Below, piece after piece: positions 1 to 6,826 of a stretch of DNA of 9,153 nt. Position numbers and translations under genes: made by a program. Position 1 is the stretch's first letter; the number at the start of each line of letters is the position of its first letter. The DNA lies in the NCBI GenBank assembly GCA_046484775.1, contig JAWOIG010000032.1:1-9153 (forward strand), in the 5' to 3' direction. The notes beneath the pieces are model-generated. The model was not told the origin of the DNA. It was given only the letters and a program-made list of their open reading frames with translations, and made no database searches. Source of the stretch: JAFGQE01 sp046484775 (GTDB lineage Bacteria; Bacillota; Clostridia; DUPQ01).

Positions 1-483
1 GAAAAAGTACAGCCTGTTGCCGATGCCGGTCAGATAGTCGGTTCTCAGAAGCTTCATGACCCTGTCGTTGACCTGTTCGATTTCCCTGTTCTTGCGTGAG
101 AGTTCCCTTGATACGGCGGCTAGCTCCATATTGACTATGGATATCTTTTCAATAATATCCTTTTCATTGATGTTTCCTGGATTAAGGCAAAGGAGTGTTT
201 CACCGCCGCCTTCGACCGAATATCCGTCGTATTGGCGCTCATTGCCCGGCCTCAGGCATTCTCCGTGGAATTCCCGGATTGTGAAATCTTCACTGACCAT
301 TGCATCCGCAGTCGTTTCCGGCTTCAACACTTCCATTATTCCCATACCGATGGGCTTTTCCAAAAAACCCATGGCTTCCCTGAAACTTTCATTGCACATG
401 ATAATCACGCCATCGGCGCCGTACAGGACAACTGGCGAGTGCAGCATTGAATCTATATAAAAATCAAAAAGTTCACATTTCAT
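1..483 (-). CDS. PAS-GGDEF protein, probable diguanylate cyclase (N-terminal part, runs off left edge)
   Basis: Only the first 161 codons are present. Residues about 8-104 look like a PAS-type sensor fold (it opens with a stretch ending VVLYGADGVIIMCNESF). Residues about 108-146 are a charged heptad-like helix typical of the signalling linker before GGDEF domains. Residues 149-157 read DYLTGIGNR, the conserved DxLTGLxNR opening of GGDEF domains. The GG(D/E)EF active-site loop lies outside the window, so cyclase activity (2 GTP to c-di-GMP) is inferred, not seen. The ATG at 481-483 is preceded by GAAGG (492-496) at 8 bases and lies inside the 3' end of the upstream B12-binding gene, overlapping it by 11 bases in another frame. 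This implies translational coupling. The PAS ligand cannot be told from sequence. A degenerate GGDEF acting as a c-di-GMP receptor remains possible. Confidence 0.85.
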   Translation of the reverse strand, partial: MKCELFDFYIDSMLHSPVVLYGADGVIIMCNESFREAMGFLEKPIGMGIMEVLKPETTADAMVSEDFTIREFHGECLRPGNERQYDGYSVEGGGETLLCLNPGNINEKDIIEKISIVNMELAAVSRELSRKNREIEQVNDRVMKLLRTDYLTGIGNRLYFF

Positions 484-1549
484 GCCCGAAACCTTCGTTC
501 CACCATTCTTCGCAGACTTTCAATGCACCATAGGCGTCATCCGCTACGAAATCGACCATTCCGGCGAGGTTTTCCTTGTCGACAAATGCAAAGGCGTTGC
601 CTCCGACGATTATTTTCATATTGTCCAGTTCTTCGACAAGCCGGATATCCCTGACCGCATCGATTATCTTGTCAATGTTATAGGACATTGACACGGACAG
701 CCCGAGCACGGCGGGGTTCTCGGCGATCAGAAGCTTGATTAGTTCTGCGGATGGCATGTTCGAGCCAAGATACCTTACATCGTATCCTCCCATTTCAAGG
801 AAATCCGCGACTATTCTGGCACCGATCTCGTGGAATTCATTCATCGCAGCCGCTATTACGACCTTGTACTTATAGGGGTCGCCCAGAACGAAATCCTCAT
901 AGAAAGTCGACATGACCCTCATGATTATGGAGGTCGCCAGATGCTCGTGGGATACGGTTATCTCATTGCGTTCCCACATGTTTCCGACTTCATACATCGC
1001 CGGCTGAATGATGGTCACATAGGCGTTCATCAAGGATTTTTTGTCGACGGCCACCTCCTTTAGCAGATTCATTGCCAGCAGATGATTACCGGCAACCATA
1101 TGGCTGACCAGGGTGTCGACAAATGTATTTTTAACAGCGCCGCCTATTTGCTCCCGCAGACTATCGTCATCAGTCAGACTAATCATTAATTCATAGACTT
1201 TCCTGATTTCCTTGCTGTTATTTTCGGGAAGCTCTTGTTCAAGCACCTCGATCCATGTGTTTAGAAATATGCCGAAGTACTCCTTGGCAAAGCCCTTTGA
1301 CATGTAGCTGCTCAGCACCCAGGCGACGGTCTTCCTGAGCATAGTGTAATCATTCAGAAGAAGAAGGTTTGATACGAACATTGCATGATTATCGTGATTG
1401 TTGTACATTACGGACAGCGGATTGCTGCCGATCAGATTGAGCCTTGAGCTTTTTTCCGTCATTATCGCATTTATTTTTTCAAGCATATGCCCGGACCGCT
1501 TTTTATATAGCTTTGCACTTTCTGCGCTTACGTTGATGTTGTCATACAT
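473..1549 (-). CDS. Cobalamin (B12)-binding sensor protein with photoreceptor-type motifs
   Basis: 358 aa, no signal peptide or membrane segment, so cytoplasmic. Residues about 1-140 are mostly helical and belong to no family I recognise. Residues about 145-220 form the helical cap of B12-binding modules (PAMYEVGNMWERNEITVSHEH), and residues about 228-345 a Rossmann-like cobalamin domain. The cap holds W192 and E202-H203, an exact W-x9-EH motif. The Rossmann part holds E238-F-H240-E-I-G243 (E/DxHxxG, H240 being the likely lower axial ligand), then LSVSMS (284-289) and GGN (316-318). W-x9-EH together with ExHxxG is the signature of the CarH/LitR class of adenosylcobalamin photoreceptors, but no MerR-type HTH is seen. 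A corrinoid methyl-transfer protein is the alternative; no methyltransferase gene is nearby. The start has GGAGG at 1558-1562, 8 bases upstream. The gene overlaps the downstream PAS-GGDEF gene, suggesting a sensor-output pair. Confidence 0.88.
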   Translation of the reverse strand: MYDNINVSAESAKLYKKRSGHMLEKINAIMTEKSSRLNLIGSNPLSVMYNNHDNHAMFVSNLLLLNDYTMLRKTVAWVLSSYMSKGFAKEYFGIFLNTWIEVLEQELPENNSKEIRKVYELMISLTDDDSLREQIGGAVKNTFVDTLVSHMVAGNHLLAMNLLKEVAVDKKSLMNAYVTIIQPAMYEVGNMWERNEITVSHEHLATSIIMRVMSTFYEDFVLGDPYKYKVVIAAAMNEFHEIGARIVADFLEMGGYDVRYLGSNMPSAELIKLLIAENPAVLGLSVSMSYNIDKIIDAVRDIRLVEELDNMKIIVGGNAFAFVDKENLAGMVDFVADDAYGALKVCEEWWNEGFGHEM

Positions 1550-1587
1550 AGAAATATCCTCCGATCGAATAGAATATTCAGGATATT

Positions 1588-1616
1588 ATTATACATCAAA
1601 TGCATAAGCGGCTCAA
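1588..1616 (-). promoter_or_regulatory. Sigma-A type promoter of the B12 sensor/GGDEF unit
   Basis: On the minus strand, TTGAGC (1611-1616) is followed after exactly 17 bases by a perfect TATAAT (1588-1593), about 40 bases before the start codon at 1549. An imperfect dyad ATACAT-CAA-ATGCAT (1591-1605) overlaps the -10 box and spacer, and a perfect palindrome GAATATTC (1572-1579) sits near or just downstream of the expected transcription start. Either could be an operator, but both are short and AT-rich. Confidence 0.7.
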
Positions 1617-1678
1617 ATAAGCACGGATGCAGAAAAATGGAATGTGGAAACGGGAAGCACGGCAGCTCCGGAACATAT

Positions 1679-2512
1679 TCAGATCAGGCTTCTGAGGAAA
1701 TCCACCGCCTTTTTTATGTCATTCCCGGGATTTTCGCCGACTTCACGCTCTATCGTAAGGAAACCGTCGAATCCGGACTTGCAGAGCGCGTCGAGGTAAG
1801 CGGGGAAGCCGACATCGCCTTCGCCGAGAGGGGTTTCGATGAATGCCCCTTCCCAGCTGCGGGTGTGGGTTACATAAAGGTCCTCGGGATTGCATTTAAC
1901 AAGCATACGGCCGTCCTTGGCGTGCGTATGGACAATGTAAGGGGCAAGGTTCCCCACGGCGTCCGCGGCGTTTTCGCCGATTACCATGACAAGGTTCGCA
2001 GGATCCAGGTTGACCCGGATTCCTTTGCATGGCAGACCATCGATGAAAGAACGCAGGACCGACGAATGCTCGGGGCCTGTTTCGATTGCAAACGACACCC
2101 CCGTGCCTCCTGCATATTCGCCGAGCTCAAGGCATGCGTCGCGGATGATCTTGTATCTGTCGTGATTGCTGTCGGAGGGTATTGCGCCGACATGTGTTGT
2201 GACGACATTCGTCTCAAGGTCGAGGGCAAGGTCGATTATCTTTTTTGAAAGTTCGATTCTTGCGGGGTTATCCGCAGGATGCGAGAAACCTCCTCCGCCG
2301 GGGTCGCCGCACAGGGCGGAAACCACGAGACCGTGTGATTTTATATAATCAAGGAGCTCGCTCCTGTCCCGGGCGCTGAGCGCATCGGGTGCCATTTCGC
2401 CTACGGTGGCGTAGATCTGAATGCCGTCGGCGCCCAGCGAGGCCGCCTTCTTTATCCCCTCGCGTACCGGAAGCCTGAATGAATCGACGATTATACCGAT
2501 TTTAAAAGACAT
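1679..2512 (-). CDS. Sugar phosphate isomerase/epimerase-like TIM-barrel protein
   Basis: 277 aa, a typical length for the AP-endonuclease-2/xylose-isomerase-like TIM-barrel family. Visible landmarks are the first beta strand (FKIGIIVDSF), a glycine-rich CGDPGGGGF at 68-76, VTTHVG (104-109), IETGPE (143-148), NLDPANL (168-174), HTHAKDG (195-201) and TIEREVG (253-259). By analogy with family structures the likely metal ligands are E144, D170, H197 and E255. The substrate is not evident; such proteins isomerise or epimerise sugars or polyols. The ATG at 2510-2512 is chosen because GGAGG lies 6 bases before it and conserved sequence begins there. An in-frame ATG at 2618-2620 would add 36 residues read through the upstream terminator and is rejected. 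The gene stands alone between the oadB terminator and the B12-sensor promoter. I see no convincing promoter of its own; a TATAAA at about 2530 lacks a good -35 box. Confidence 0.85.
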   Translation of the reverse strand: MSFKIGIIVDSFRLPVREGIKKAASLGADGIQIYATVGEMAPDALSARDRSELLDYIKSHGLVVSALCGDPGGGGFSHPADNPARIELSKKIIDLALDLETNVVTTHVGAIPSDSNHDRYKIIRDACLELGEYAGGTGVSFAIETGPEHSSVLRSFIDGLPCKGIRVNLDPANLVMVIGENAADAVGNLAPYIVHTHAKDGRMLVKCNPEDLYVTHTRSWEGAFIETPLGEGDVGFPAYLDALCKSGFDGFLTIEREVGENPGNDIKKAVDFLRSLI

Positions 2513-2518
2513 GACGCA

Positions 2519-2523
2519 CCTCC
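2519..2523 (-). promoter_or_regulatory. Ribosome binding site that fixes the isomerase start
   Basis: GGAGG on the minus strand lies 6 bases upstream of the ATG at 2512. It supports this internal start over the longer open frame that begins at 2620 inside the terminator hairpin. Confidence 0.8.
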
Positions 2524-2591
2524 ATGCATATTTTATAACATGCGCCGTCCTTATTCCATACCTGATTTTTGGAAAACCTATTCCGGGAAAT

Positions 2592-2618
2592 AAAAAAGCC
2601 GGCGCATGAGGCGCCGGC
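2592..2618 (-). terminator. Intrinsic terminator of the oadG-oadB transcript
   Basis: A perfect 8-bp GC-rich stem, GCCGGCGC (2598-2605) paired with GCGCCGGC (2611-2618) around a 5-base loop, is followed on the minus strand by six U (2592-2597). It lies 21 bases past the oadB stop. The plus-strand side has no T tract after the hairpin, so it is directional. Confidence 0.92.
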
Positions 2619-2639
2619 ATATTCCATTAATATTTGATA

Positions 2640-3821
2640 TCAGCCCAACAGGCTTATCAATATGCCCGCCGCAACGGCCGAACCTATTACGCCGGCTACA
2701 TTCGGGCCCATGGCATGCATAAGCAGATAATTTGAAGGATTCGCTTCCTGTCCGACCTTCTGTGAAACCCTGGCGGCCATCGGGACGGCTGAAACACCTG
2801 CGGAACCAATCAGGGGATTTACCTTTCCACCGGTCGTCCAGTACATGATTTTCCCGAACAGAATGCCGAATGCAGTTCCGACTGCAAAGGCAACAAGGCC
2901 GAGAAGAATGATAAGGAGGGTTTCGATGGCCAGGAAGTTGGCTGCGGTCGCCGTGGCGCCGACGCTGATTCCCAGAAGTATGGTAACTATGTTTATCAAT
3001 TCATTTTGTATCGTCTTTGACAGTCTGTCTATGACTCCGCTTTCACGGGCAAGGTTTCCAAGCATGAGCATGCCCACCAGGGGAGCGGATGCAGGAATAA
3101 GAAGGACCACCAGAATGGTAACGACTATTGGGAATATGATTTTTTCTTTCCTTGATACAGGCCTCAATTGCTTCATTTCCACCTGTCGTTCCTTTTTTGT
3201 GGTAAGAAGCTTCATTATGGGTGGCTGTATGAAAGGAACGAGGGCCATGTAGGAATAAGCTGCGACGGCTATGGCTCCCAAAAGATGGGGCGCGAGCTTG
3301 GTCGCGGTGAATATGGCCGTGGGACCGTCTGCTCCTCCGATGATGCCTATTGCGCCGGCTTCAAGGGCTGTAAAACCCAGGAACTGTGCTCCGATGAATG
3401 TAAAGAATATGCCGAACTGCGCCGCCGCGCCGAGAAGGAATGTCTTTGGATTCGCAATCAGCGGACCGAAGTCGTTCATCGCTCCGACGCCCAGGAATAT
3501 CAGGGGGGGGAATACGCCGGATTTGATTCCGATGTAAAAGAGGTCGAGTATCCCGCCCTTTTGGAGAATCATCATATAATCGGGCTTGAATTCGGGATTT
3601 GCGGAATCAGACCAGAACTCTGCATGATACATCTGTGAGCCCGGCAGGTTTGTCAGCAGCATGCCGAAGGCTATCGGTATCAGCAGAAGGGGTTCGTATT
3701 TCTTCACGATGCCAAGATATAAGAGAAAACAGGATATTATGATCATAAGAAGCTGCTGCCAAGTCATGGTCATGAATCCCGATTCGTTTACTAATTTTCC
3801 TATTGCATTGATAAAATCCAT
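2640..3821 (-). CDS. oadB: Sodium-translocating decarboxylase beta subunit (OadB/GcdB/MmdB family)
   Basis: 393 aa polytopic membrane protein that couples decarboxylation of carboxybiotin to outward Na+ pumping in oxaloacetate, methylmalonyl-CoA and glutaconyl-CoA decarboxylases. The family signature is strong: GGADGPT at 162-168 and NPLIGSAGVSAVP at 335-347. Key residues known from the Klebsiella protein are all conserved with a constant offset of 38: D165 (D203), Y191 (Y229), N335 (N373), G339 (G377), S344 (S382) and R351 (R389). Hydrophobic helices cover about 22-60, 102-160, 180-205, 228-255, 276-325 and 365-392. The start has an AAGGAT site that overlaps the oadG stop, about 11 bases upstream. 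The gene lies 14 bases after oadG and just before a terminator, so it is last in a two-gene unit. Which acyl substrate the complex uses cannot be told, because the alpha subunit is not in the window. A run of eight C at 3503-3510 encodes F-P-P-L. Confidence 0.95.
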   Translation of the reverse strand: MDFINAIGKLVNESGFMTMTWQQLLMIIISCFLLYLGIVKKYEPLLLIPIAFGMLLTNLPGSQMYHAEFWSDSANPEFKPDYMMILQKGGILDLFYIGIKSGVFPPLIFLGVGAMNDFGPLIANPKTFLLGAAAQFGIFFTFIGAQFLGFTALEAGAIGIIGGADGPTAIFTATKLAPHLLGAIAVAAYSYMALVPFIQPPIMKLLTTKKERQVEMKQLRPVSRKEKIIFPIVVTILVVLLIPASAPLVGMLMLGNLARESGVIDRLSKTIQNELINIVTILLGISVGATATAANFLAIETLLIILLGLVAFAVGTAFGILFGKIMYWTTGGKVNPLIGSAGVSAVPMAARVSQKVGQEANPSNYLLMHAMGPNVAGVIGSAVAAGILISLLG

Positions 3822-3835
3822 ATTACACTACATCC

Positions 3836-4180
3836 TTATTTGCTGATGAGTTCGTTCCTGCCTGCAAGATTCCATGCAGGCGCATCGGAAGAAACACGGT
3901 TGAAGGGCCTTACCTTGATCCTGCACTCCGGTGTTAGGCCTGCTTGTCTCAGGCTTGCCATTATTGCCGCAGTAATCACGGCGATGAGCTCATCGTCGCC
4001 TCCATCCGCCCCGGGATTCTCCAGGGAGGTCTTCATCGAACTGATTTCATTCCTTGCTGTCCCGGAGGGCCTTGTCCCGTTTCCGTTCTTCATGACCTTG
4101 CCGAATAAATAAATGAAGAATGACAACGCTATCAGGGCGAGAAACACAACGGATATTCCTACTAATGACTGCAACCACAT
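3836..4180 (-). CDS. oadG: Sodium-pump decarboxylase gamma subunit (OadG family)
   Basis: 114 aa with one N-terminal membrane helix (about 4-28), a variable hydrophilic linker (31-60), then DDELIAVITAAI (62-73) and a C-terminal segment with PAWNLAGR (101-108). This is the usual layout of the small gamma/delta subunit that anchors and assembles the decarboxylase and helps bind the carboxyltransferase subunit. The family is short and variable, so the identification rests on this layout plus direct linkage to oadB. The ATG at 4178-4180 is preceded by AAGGAGG (4190-4196) at 9 bases. It is the first gene of the minus-strand unit. The carboxyltransferase alpha subunit and biotin carrier that often flank it are absent here: the neighbour on the other side is the divergent ftsK. 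Confidence 0.85.
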   Translation of the reverse strand: MWLQSLVGISVVFLALIALSFFIYLFGKVMKNGNGTRPSGTARNEISSMKTSLENPGADGGDDELIAVITAAIMASLRQAGLTPECRIKVRPFNRVSSDAPAWNLAGRNELISK

Positions 4181-4211
4181 TACGGCCGGCCTCCTTTTTT
4201 ACGTTTCAGTA

Positions 4212-4300
4212 GGTAATTTATCATAATTCACATGACCCGTCAATAAAAGCAGGGGCATTTGACAGGTATTCTGCGGCAGGAGGTGAAACTGTAAATTACC
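4212..4300. repeat. 9-bp inverted repeat in the oadG/ftsK divergent region
   Basis: GGTAATTTA at 4212-4220 is the exact reverse complement of TAAATTACC at 4292-4300, with 71 bases between the arms. The left arm overlaps the proposed oadG -10 box. In a 250-base spacer a match of this length arises by chance in roughly one case in ten, so function is only a suggestion. Confidence 0.35.
4215..4243 (-). promoter_or_regulatory. Promoter of oadG-oadB
   Basis: On the minus strand TTGACG (4238-4243), a 17-base spacer, then TAAATT (4215-4220), about 35 bases before the oadG start. The -35 is good and the -10 matches 4 of 6. One arm of a 9-bp inverted repeat (4212-4220) covers the -10 box. Confidence 0.55.
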
Positions 4301-4369
4301 GATTAACATTCAAACCAAAACCGCCCGGGGTTCAGTACCCTGCAGGCATTAGCCGGGACTGGCCGTCAA

Positions 4370-4398
4370 TTGAAGAAGGTGCATTCTTATGGTATATT
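4370..4398 (+). promoter_or_regulatory. Promoter of the ftsK-2TM-folD-mtaB operon
   Basis: TTGAAG (4370-4375), exactly 17 bases, then TATATT (4393-4398). Transcription would start near 4405, giving a leader of about 26 bases containing the GGAGG (4419-4423) used by ftsK. It is divergent from the oadG promoter, with about 130 bases between the two -35 boxes. That stretch (4244-4369) holds no gene and no riboswitch that I recognise. Confidence 0.7.
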
Positions 4399-4430
4399 AT
4401 ATGTAATATTCTCTGTTTGGAGGGATACCT

Positions 4431-6809
4431 ATGGCACAGAAGAAAAAGCCCGCCGGAAAGGCAAGGAAGAAGAGGCCTTCTATCTTCAAGGAAGTCGTTG
4501 GAATACTGGTCATAATGTTCGGAGTACTGGTATTCTTCGGCATATTCTTTGAGGCATCCACAGGCGTCTTCGGTAAGGTGACATCAAATCTCCTGTCGGG
4601 ATTGATCGGATGGACATACCAGATATTTCCTTTCCTGATAGTACTGCTGGGAATATTCCTCGTATTCACTTCATATGAAATAAACTGGGAAAGACGCTCG
4701 GTTCTAATCCTGCTGATGCTTTTGCTGGCCGCATGCTTCTTCCAGCTAACTTATATAGATAAATTCGGCAACATATTCAAGGAATATTCTTTCTTCAGAA
4801 GGTTCCAGGCTTTTTATGAATTCGGGACCGACGGCAAGGCCGTGGGAGGAGTTTTCGGCGCCATAATAGTCAATCCAATGATAGCCATCTTCGGCATAGC
4901 CGGGACATACGTGGTGCTGATAGCATTGTCGATAATCGATGTCATACTGGTTACCAACAGCAGTTTCAGGGCGTTTTTCATCAACGTGAAGAATGGCATA
5001 AAAGGCCTCTTCAAGTGGATGTTCGAGAGTTTCAAGCCGATTGACGAGCAAAGGGTTTCCAAGAGCAAGGCAAAGACAAGAAAGGCGGCTGAAGCCGCGG
5101 TGGAAGAGGATGCCCTCGGGCAGCTTCGCTTCAGGCAGGCAAATAGGAACAGGCAGATTGATTTTACCGTCGAGGAAAGCAGGAAGAAGGAAGATATAAG
5201 CCTTCTTGGGGAGGGAGAAAAGGGTCAGGAACAGGATCCCGGGATCAGGAAGGCGCTTCGCAGGACAAAAGCTGCGCTTTCCCGGGATAATTCGGAAGCG
5301 GCCGAGGCGGCGAGGCAGACTGCAAAGGAAATAAAGGAAACTGCTCCGCGCAAAAACGCCAAGGGATATATATTCCCGCCGCTAAGCCTGTTGGATGACT
5401 TCTCTTATGATGACGGCCGCAGCGACAACTGCGAGCAGATATCCGAGCTTCTTGAGGAGACCCTGAGCAGCTTTGGCGTCGAAGCAAAGGTCGTAAGCTA
5501 TTCAAGGGGTCCGACGGTCACAAGATACGAACTTCAACCAAAGAGCGGGGTCAAGGTCAGCAGGATAACCAGCCTTGCGGACGACATAGCGCTGAACCTG
5601 GCTGCAAGGGATGTAAGGATAGAAGCTCCGGTCCCGGGCAAGGCCGTTGTGGGGATAGAGGTTCCCAATAAAGAAAAATCAATTGTATCACTCAAGGAAA
5701 TACTGGCTTCCAAGGAATTTATTACTAATCCCAGCCCTGTGGCGATAGCGATAGGCAAGGACATAAGCGGACGGGTCATTGTGGCTGATGTCCGCAAGAT
5801 GCCGCACATGTTGATTGCAGGGGCGACCGGTTCGGGCAAAAGCGTATGCATAAACTGCATAATCACATCCGTGCTTTACAAGTCGTCGCCCGACGATGTA
5901 AAGCTTCTGATGATCGACCCGAAGAAGGTCGAGCTCGGAAACTACAATGGAATACCGCATCTGCTTATACCGGTTGTCAATAATGTCAGGAAGGCCGCAG
6001 GCGCCCTCAATTGGGCGGTGACGGAAATGACGGGAAGGTACGACACTTTCAGCAAGGAAGGCGTAAGGGACATTGACGCCTACAACAAGAAGATGGAAGG
6101 TATCGGGAGTACGGAGAAAATGCCCCAGATACTTATAATCATTGATGAGCTGGCGGATCTGATGGCATCCGCACCGGGCGAGGTGGAGGAATCCATATGC
6201 AGGCTTGCCCAACTGGCAAGGGCGGCCGGAATGCATCTGATCATTGCCACACAGAGACCGTCGGTCAATGTAATAACGGGACTTATCAAGGCGAATATAC
6301 CCTCGAGGGTTGCCTTCTCGGTTGTTTCCCAGGTGGATTCCAGAACGATAATCGACATGGCGGGTGCCGAAAAACTTCTGGGAATGGGCGACATGCTGTT
6401 CCATCCCATAGGTCTGACGAAACCTGTGAGGATGCAGGGCGCTTATGTTGGCGACCATGAAATAGCGAAGGTAACGAAATTCATTAAGGAGCAATCCGAG
6501 GAATCCACATATGACGAGGATGTCATAGATAAAATCAATATAAGCGAGGACGCGGGGGCAGCGAATGATCCCGGTGAAGCTGATCAGCTGCTCAATAAGT
6601 CGATAGATCTGGTGGTCGAGGCGGGGCAGGCATCGGTATCATATCTTCAGAGAAAACTGAAGGTGGGATACGCCCGTGCCGCAAGAATCGTCGACCAGAT
6701 GGAGGCAAGGGGAATAGTAGGGCCTTTCGAAGGGAGCAAACCCAGGCAGCTCATGATAACGCGCGAGGAATGGGCGGAGATGCAGATGCACAGCCCGGAC
6801 GAATATTAA
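4431..6809 (+). CDS. ftsK: DNA translocase FtsK/SpoIIIE
   Basis: 792 aa, close to the Bacillus SpoIIIE length. It pumps double-stranded DNA through the closing septum, driven by ATP hydrolysis, in chromosome segregation or sporulation. The N-terminus is basic (MAQKKKPAGKARKKR), then come four membrane helices at about 19-42, 54-80, 88-107 and 143-175. A charged Lys/Glu/Ala-rich linker spans about 200-310. The motor follows: Walker A GATGSGKS at 464-471, Walker B LIIIDELADLM at 568-578, and the family sequence ATQRPSVNVITGLIKANIPSR at 606-626. The C-terminal winged-helix gamma domain (about 717-780, DQLLNKSIDLVVEAGQASVS onward) reads oriented chromosomal guide sequences. The start has GGAGG 7 bases upstream. 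The gene leads the operon. Sequence alone does not separate a vegetative FtsK from a sporulation SpoIIIE, and the symbol is used in the broad sense. Confidence 0.97.
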   Translation: MAQKKKPAGKARKKRPSIFKEVVGILVIMFGVLVFFGIFFEASTGVFGKVTSNLLSGLIGWTYQIFPFLIVLLGIFLVFTSYEINWERRSVLILLMLLLAACFFQLTYIDKFGNIFKEYSFFRRFQAFYEFGTDGKAVGGVFGAIIVNPMIAIFGIAGTYVVLIALSIIDVILVTNSSFRAFFINVKNGIKGLFKWMFESFKPIDEQRVSKSKAKTRKAAEAAVEEDALGQLRFRQANRNRQIDFTVEESRKKEDISLLGEGEKGQEQDPGIRKALRRTKAALSRDNSEAAEAARQTAKEIKETAPRKNAKGYIFPPLSLLDDFSYDDGRSDNCEQISELLEETLSSFGVEAKVVSYSRGPTVTRYELQPKSGVKVSRITSLADDIALNLAARDVRIEAPVPGKAVVGIEVPNKEKSIVSLKEILASKEFITNPSPVAIAIGKDISGRVIVADVRKMPHMLIAGATGSGKSVCINCIITSVLYKSSPDDVKLLMIDPKKVELGNYNGIPHLLIPVVNNVRKAAGALNWAVTEMTGRYDTFSKEGVRDIDAYNKKMEGIGSTEKMPQILIIIDELADLMASAPGEVEESICRLAQLARAAGMHLIIATQRPSVNVITGLIKANIPSRVAFSVVSQVDSRTIIDMAGAEKLLGMGDMLFHPIGLTKPVRMQGAYVGDHEIAKVTKFIKEQSEESTYDEDVIDKINISEDAGAANDPGEADQLLNKSIDLVVEAGQASVSYLQRKLKVGYARAARIVDQMEARGIVGPFEGSKPRQLMITREEWAEMQMHSPDEY

Positions 6810-6810
6810 G

Positions 6811-6816
6811 AAGGAG
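6811..6816 (+). promoter_or_regulatory. Ribosome binding site of the 2TM-domain gene
   Basis: AAGGAG just after the ftsK stop, 10 bases before the ATG at 6827. It decides against the longer open frame starting at 6770, which would overlap the ftsK 3' end by 40 bases and add 19 non-conserved residues. Confidence 0.75.
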
Positions 6817-6826
6817 AACAATTACG

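Noticed and set aside
1622..1678. Possible terminator after the sugar isomerase gene
   Set aside because: Only a weak bulged stem is present on the minus strand, and the T-rich stretch is too far from it, so no terminator is claimed.
1550..1680. Cobalamin riboswitch before the B12-binding gene
   Set aside because: The leader is only about 30 bases and the intergenic gap about 130 bases; no B12-box-like sequence was seen.
1637..2248. Plus-strand 203-aa open frame
   Set aside because: Lies antisense to the sugar isomerase gene, which has family motifs and a ribosome site; the plus-strand translation has no recognisable domain and no ribosome site was found.
4320..4365. Nested hairpins (CCCGG...CCGGG around GGGT...ACCC) upstream of ftsK
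   Set aside because: Short stems with a large loop, no T tract, lying upstream of the -35 box and so outside the proposed transcript; no riboswitch class matches by eye.
5688..6494. Minus-strand 268-aa open frame
   Set aside because: Antisense shadow of the ftsK motor domain; the translation is rich in His/Arg/Tyr with no family features.
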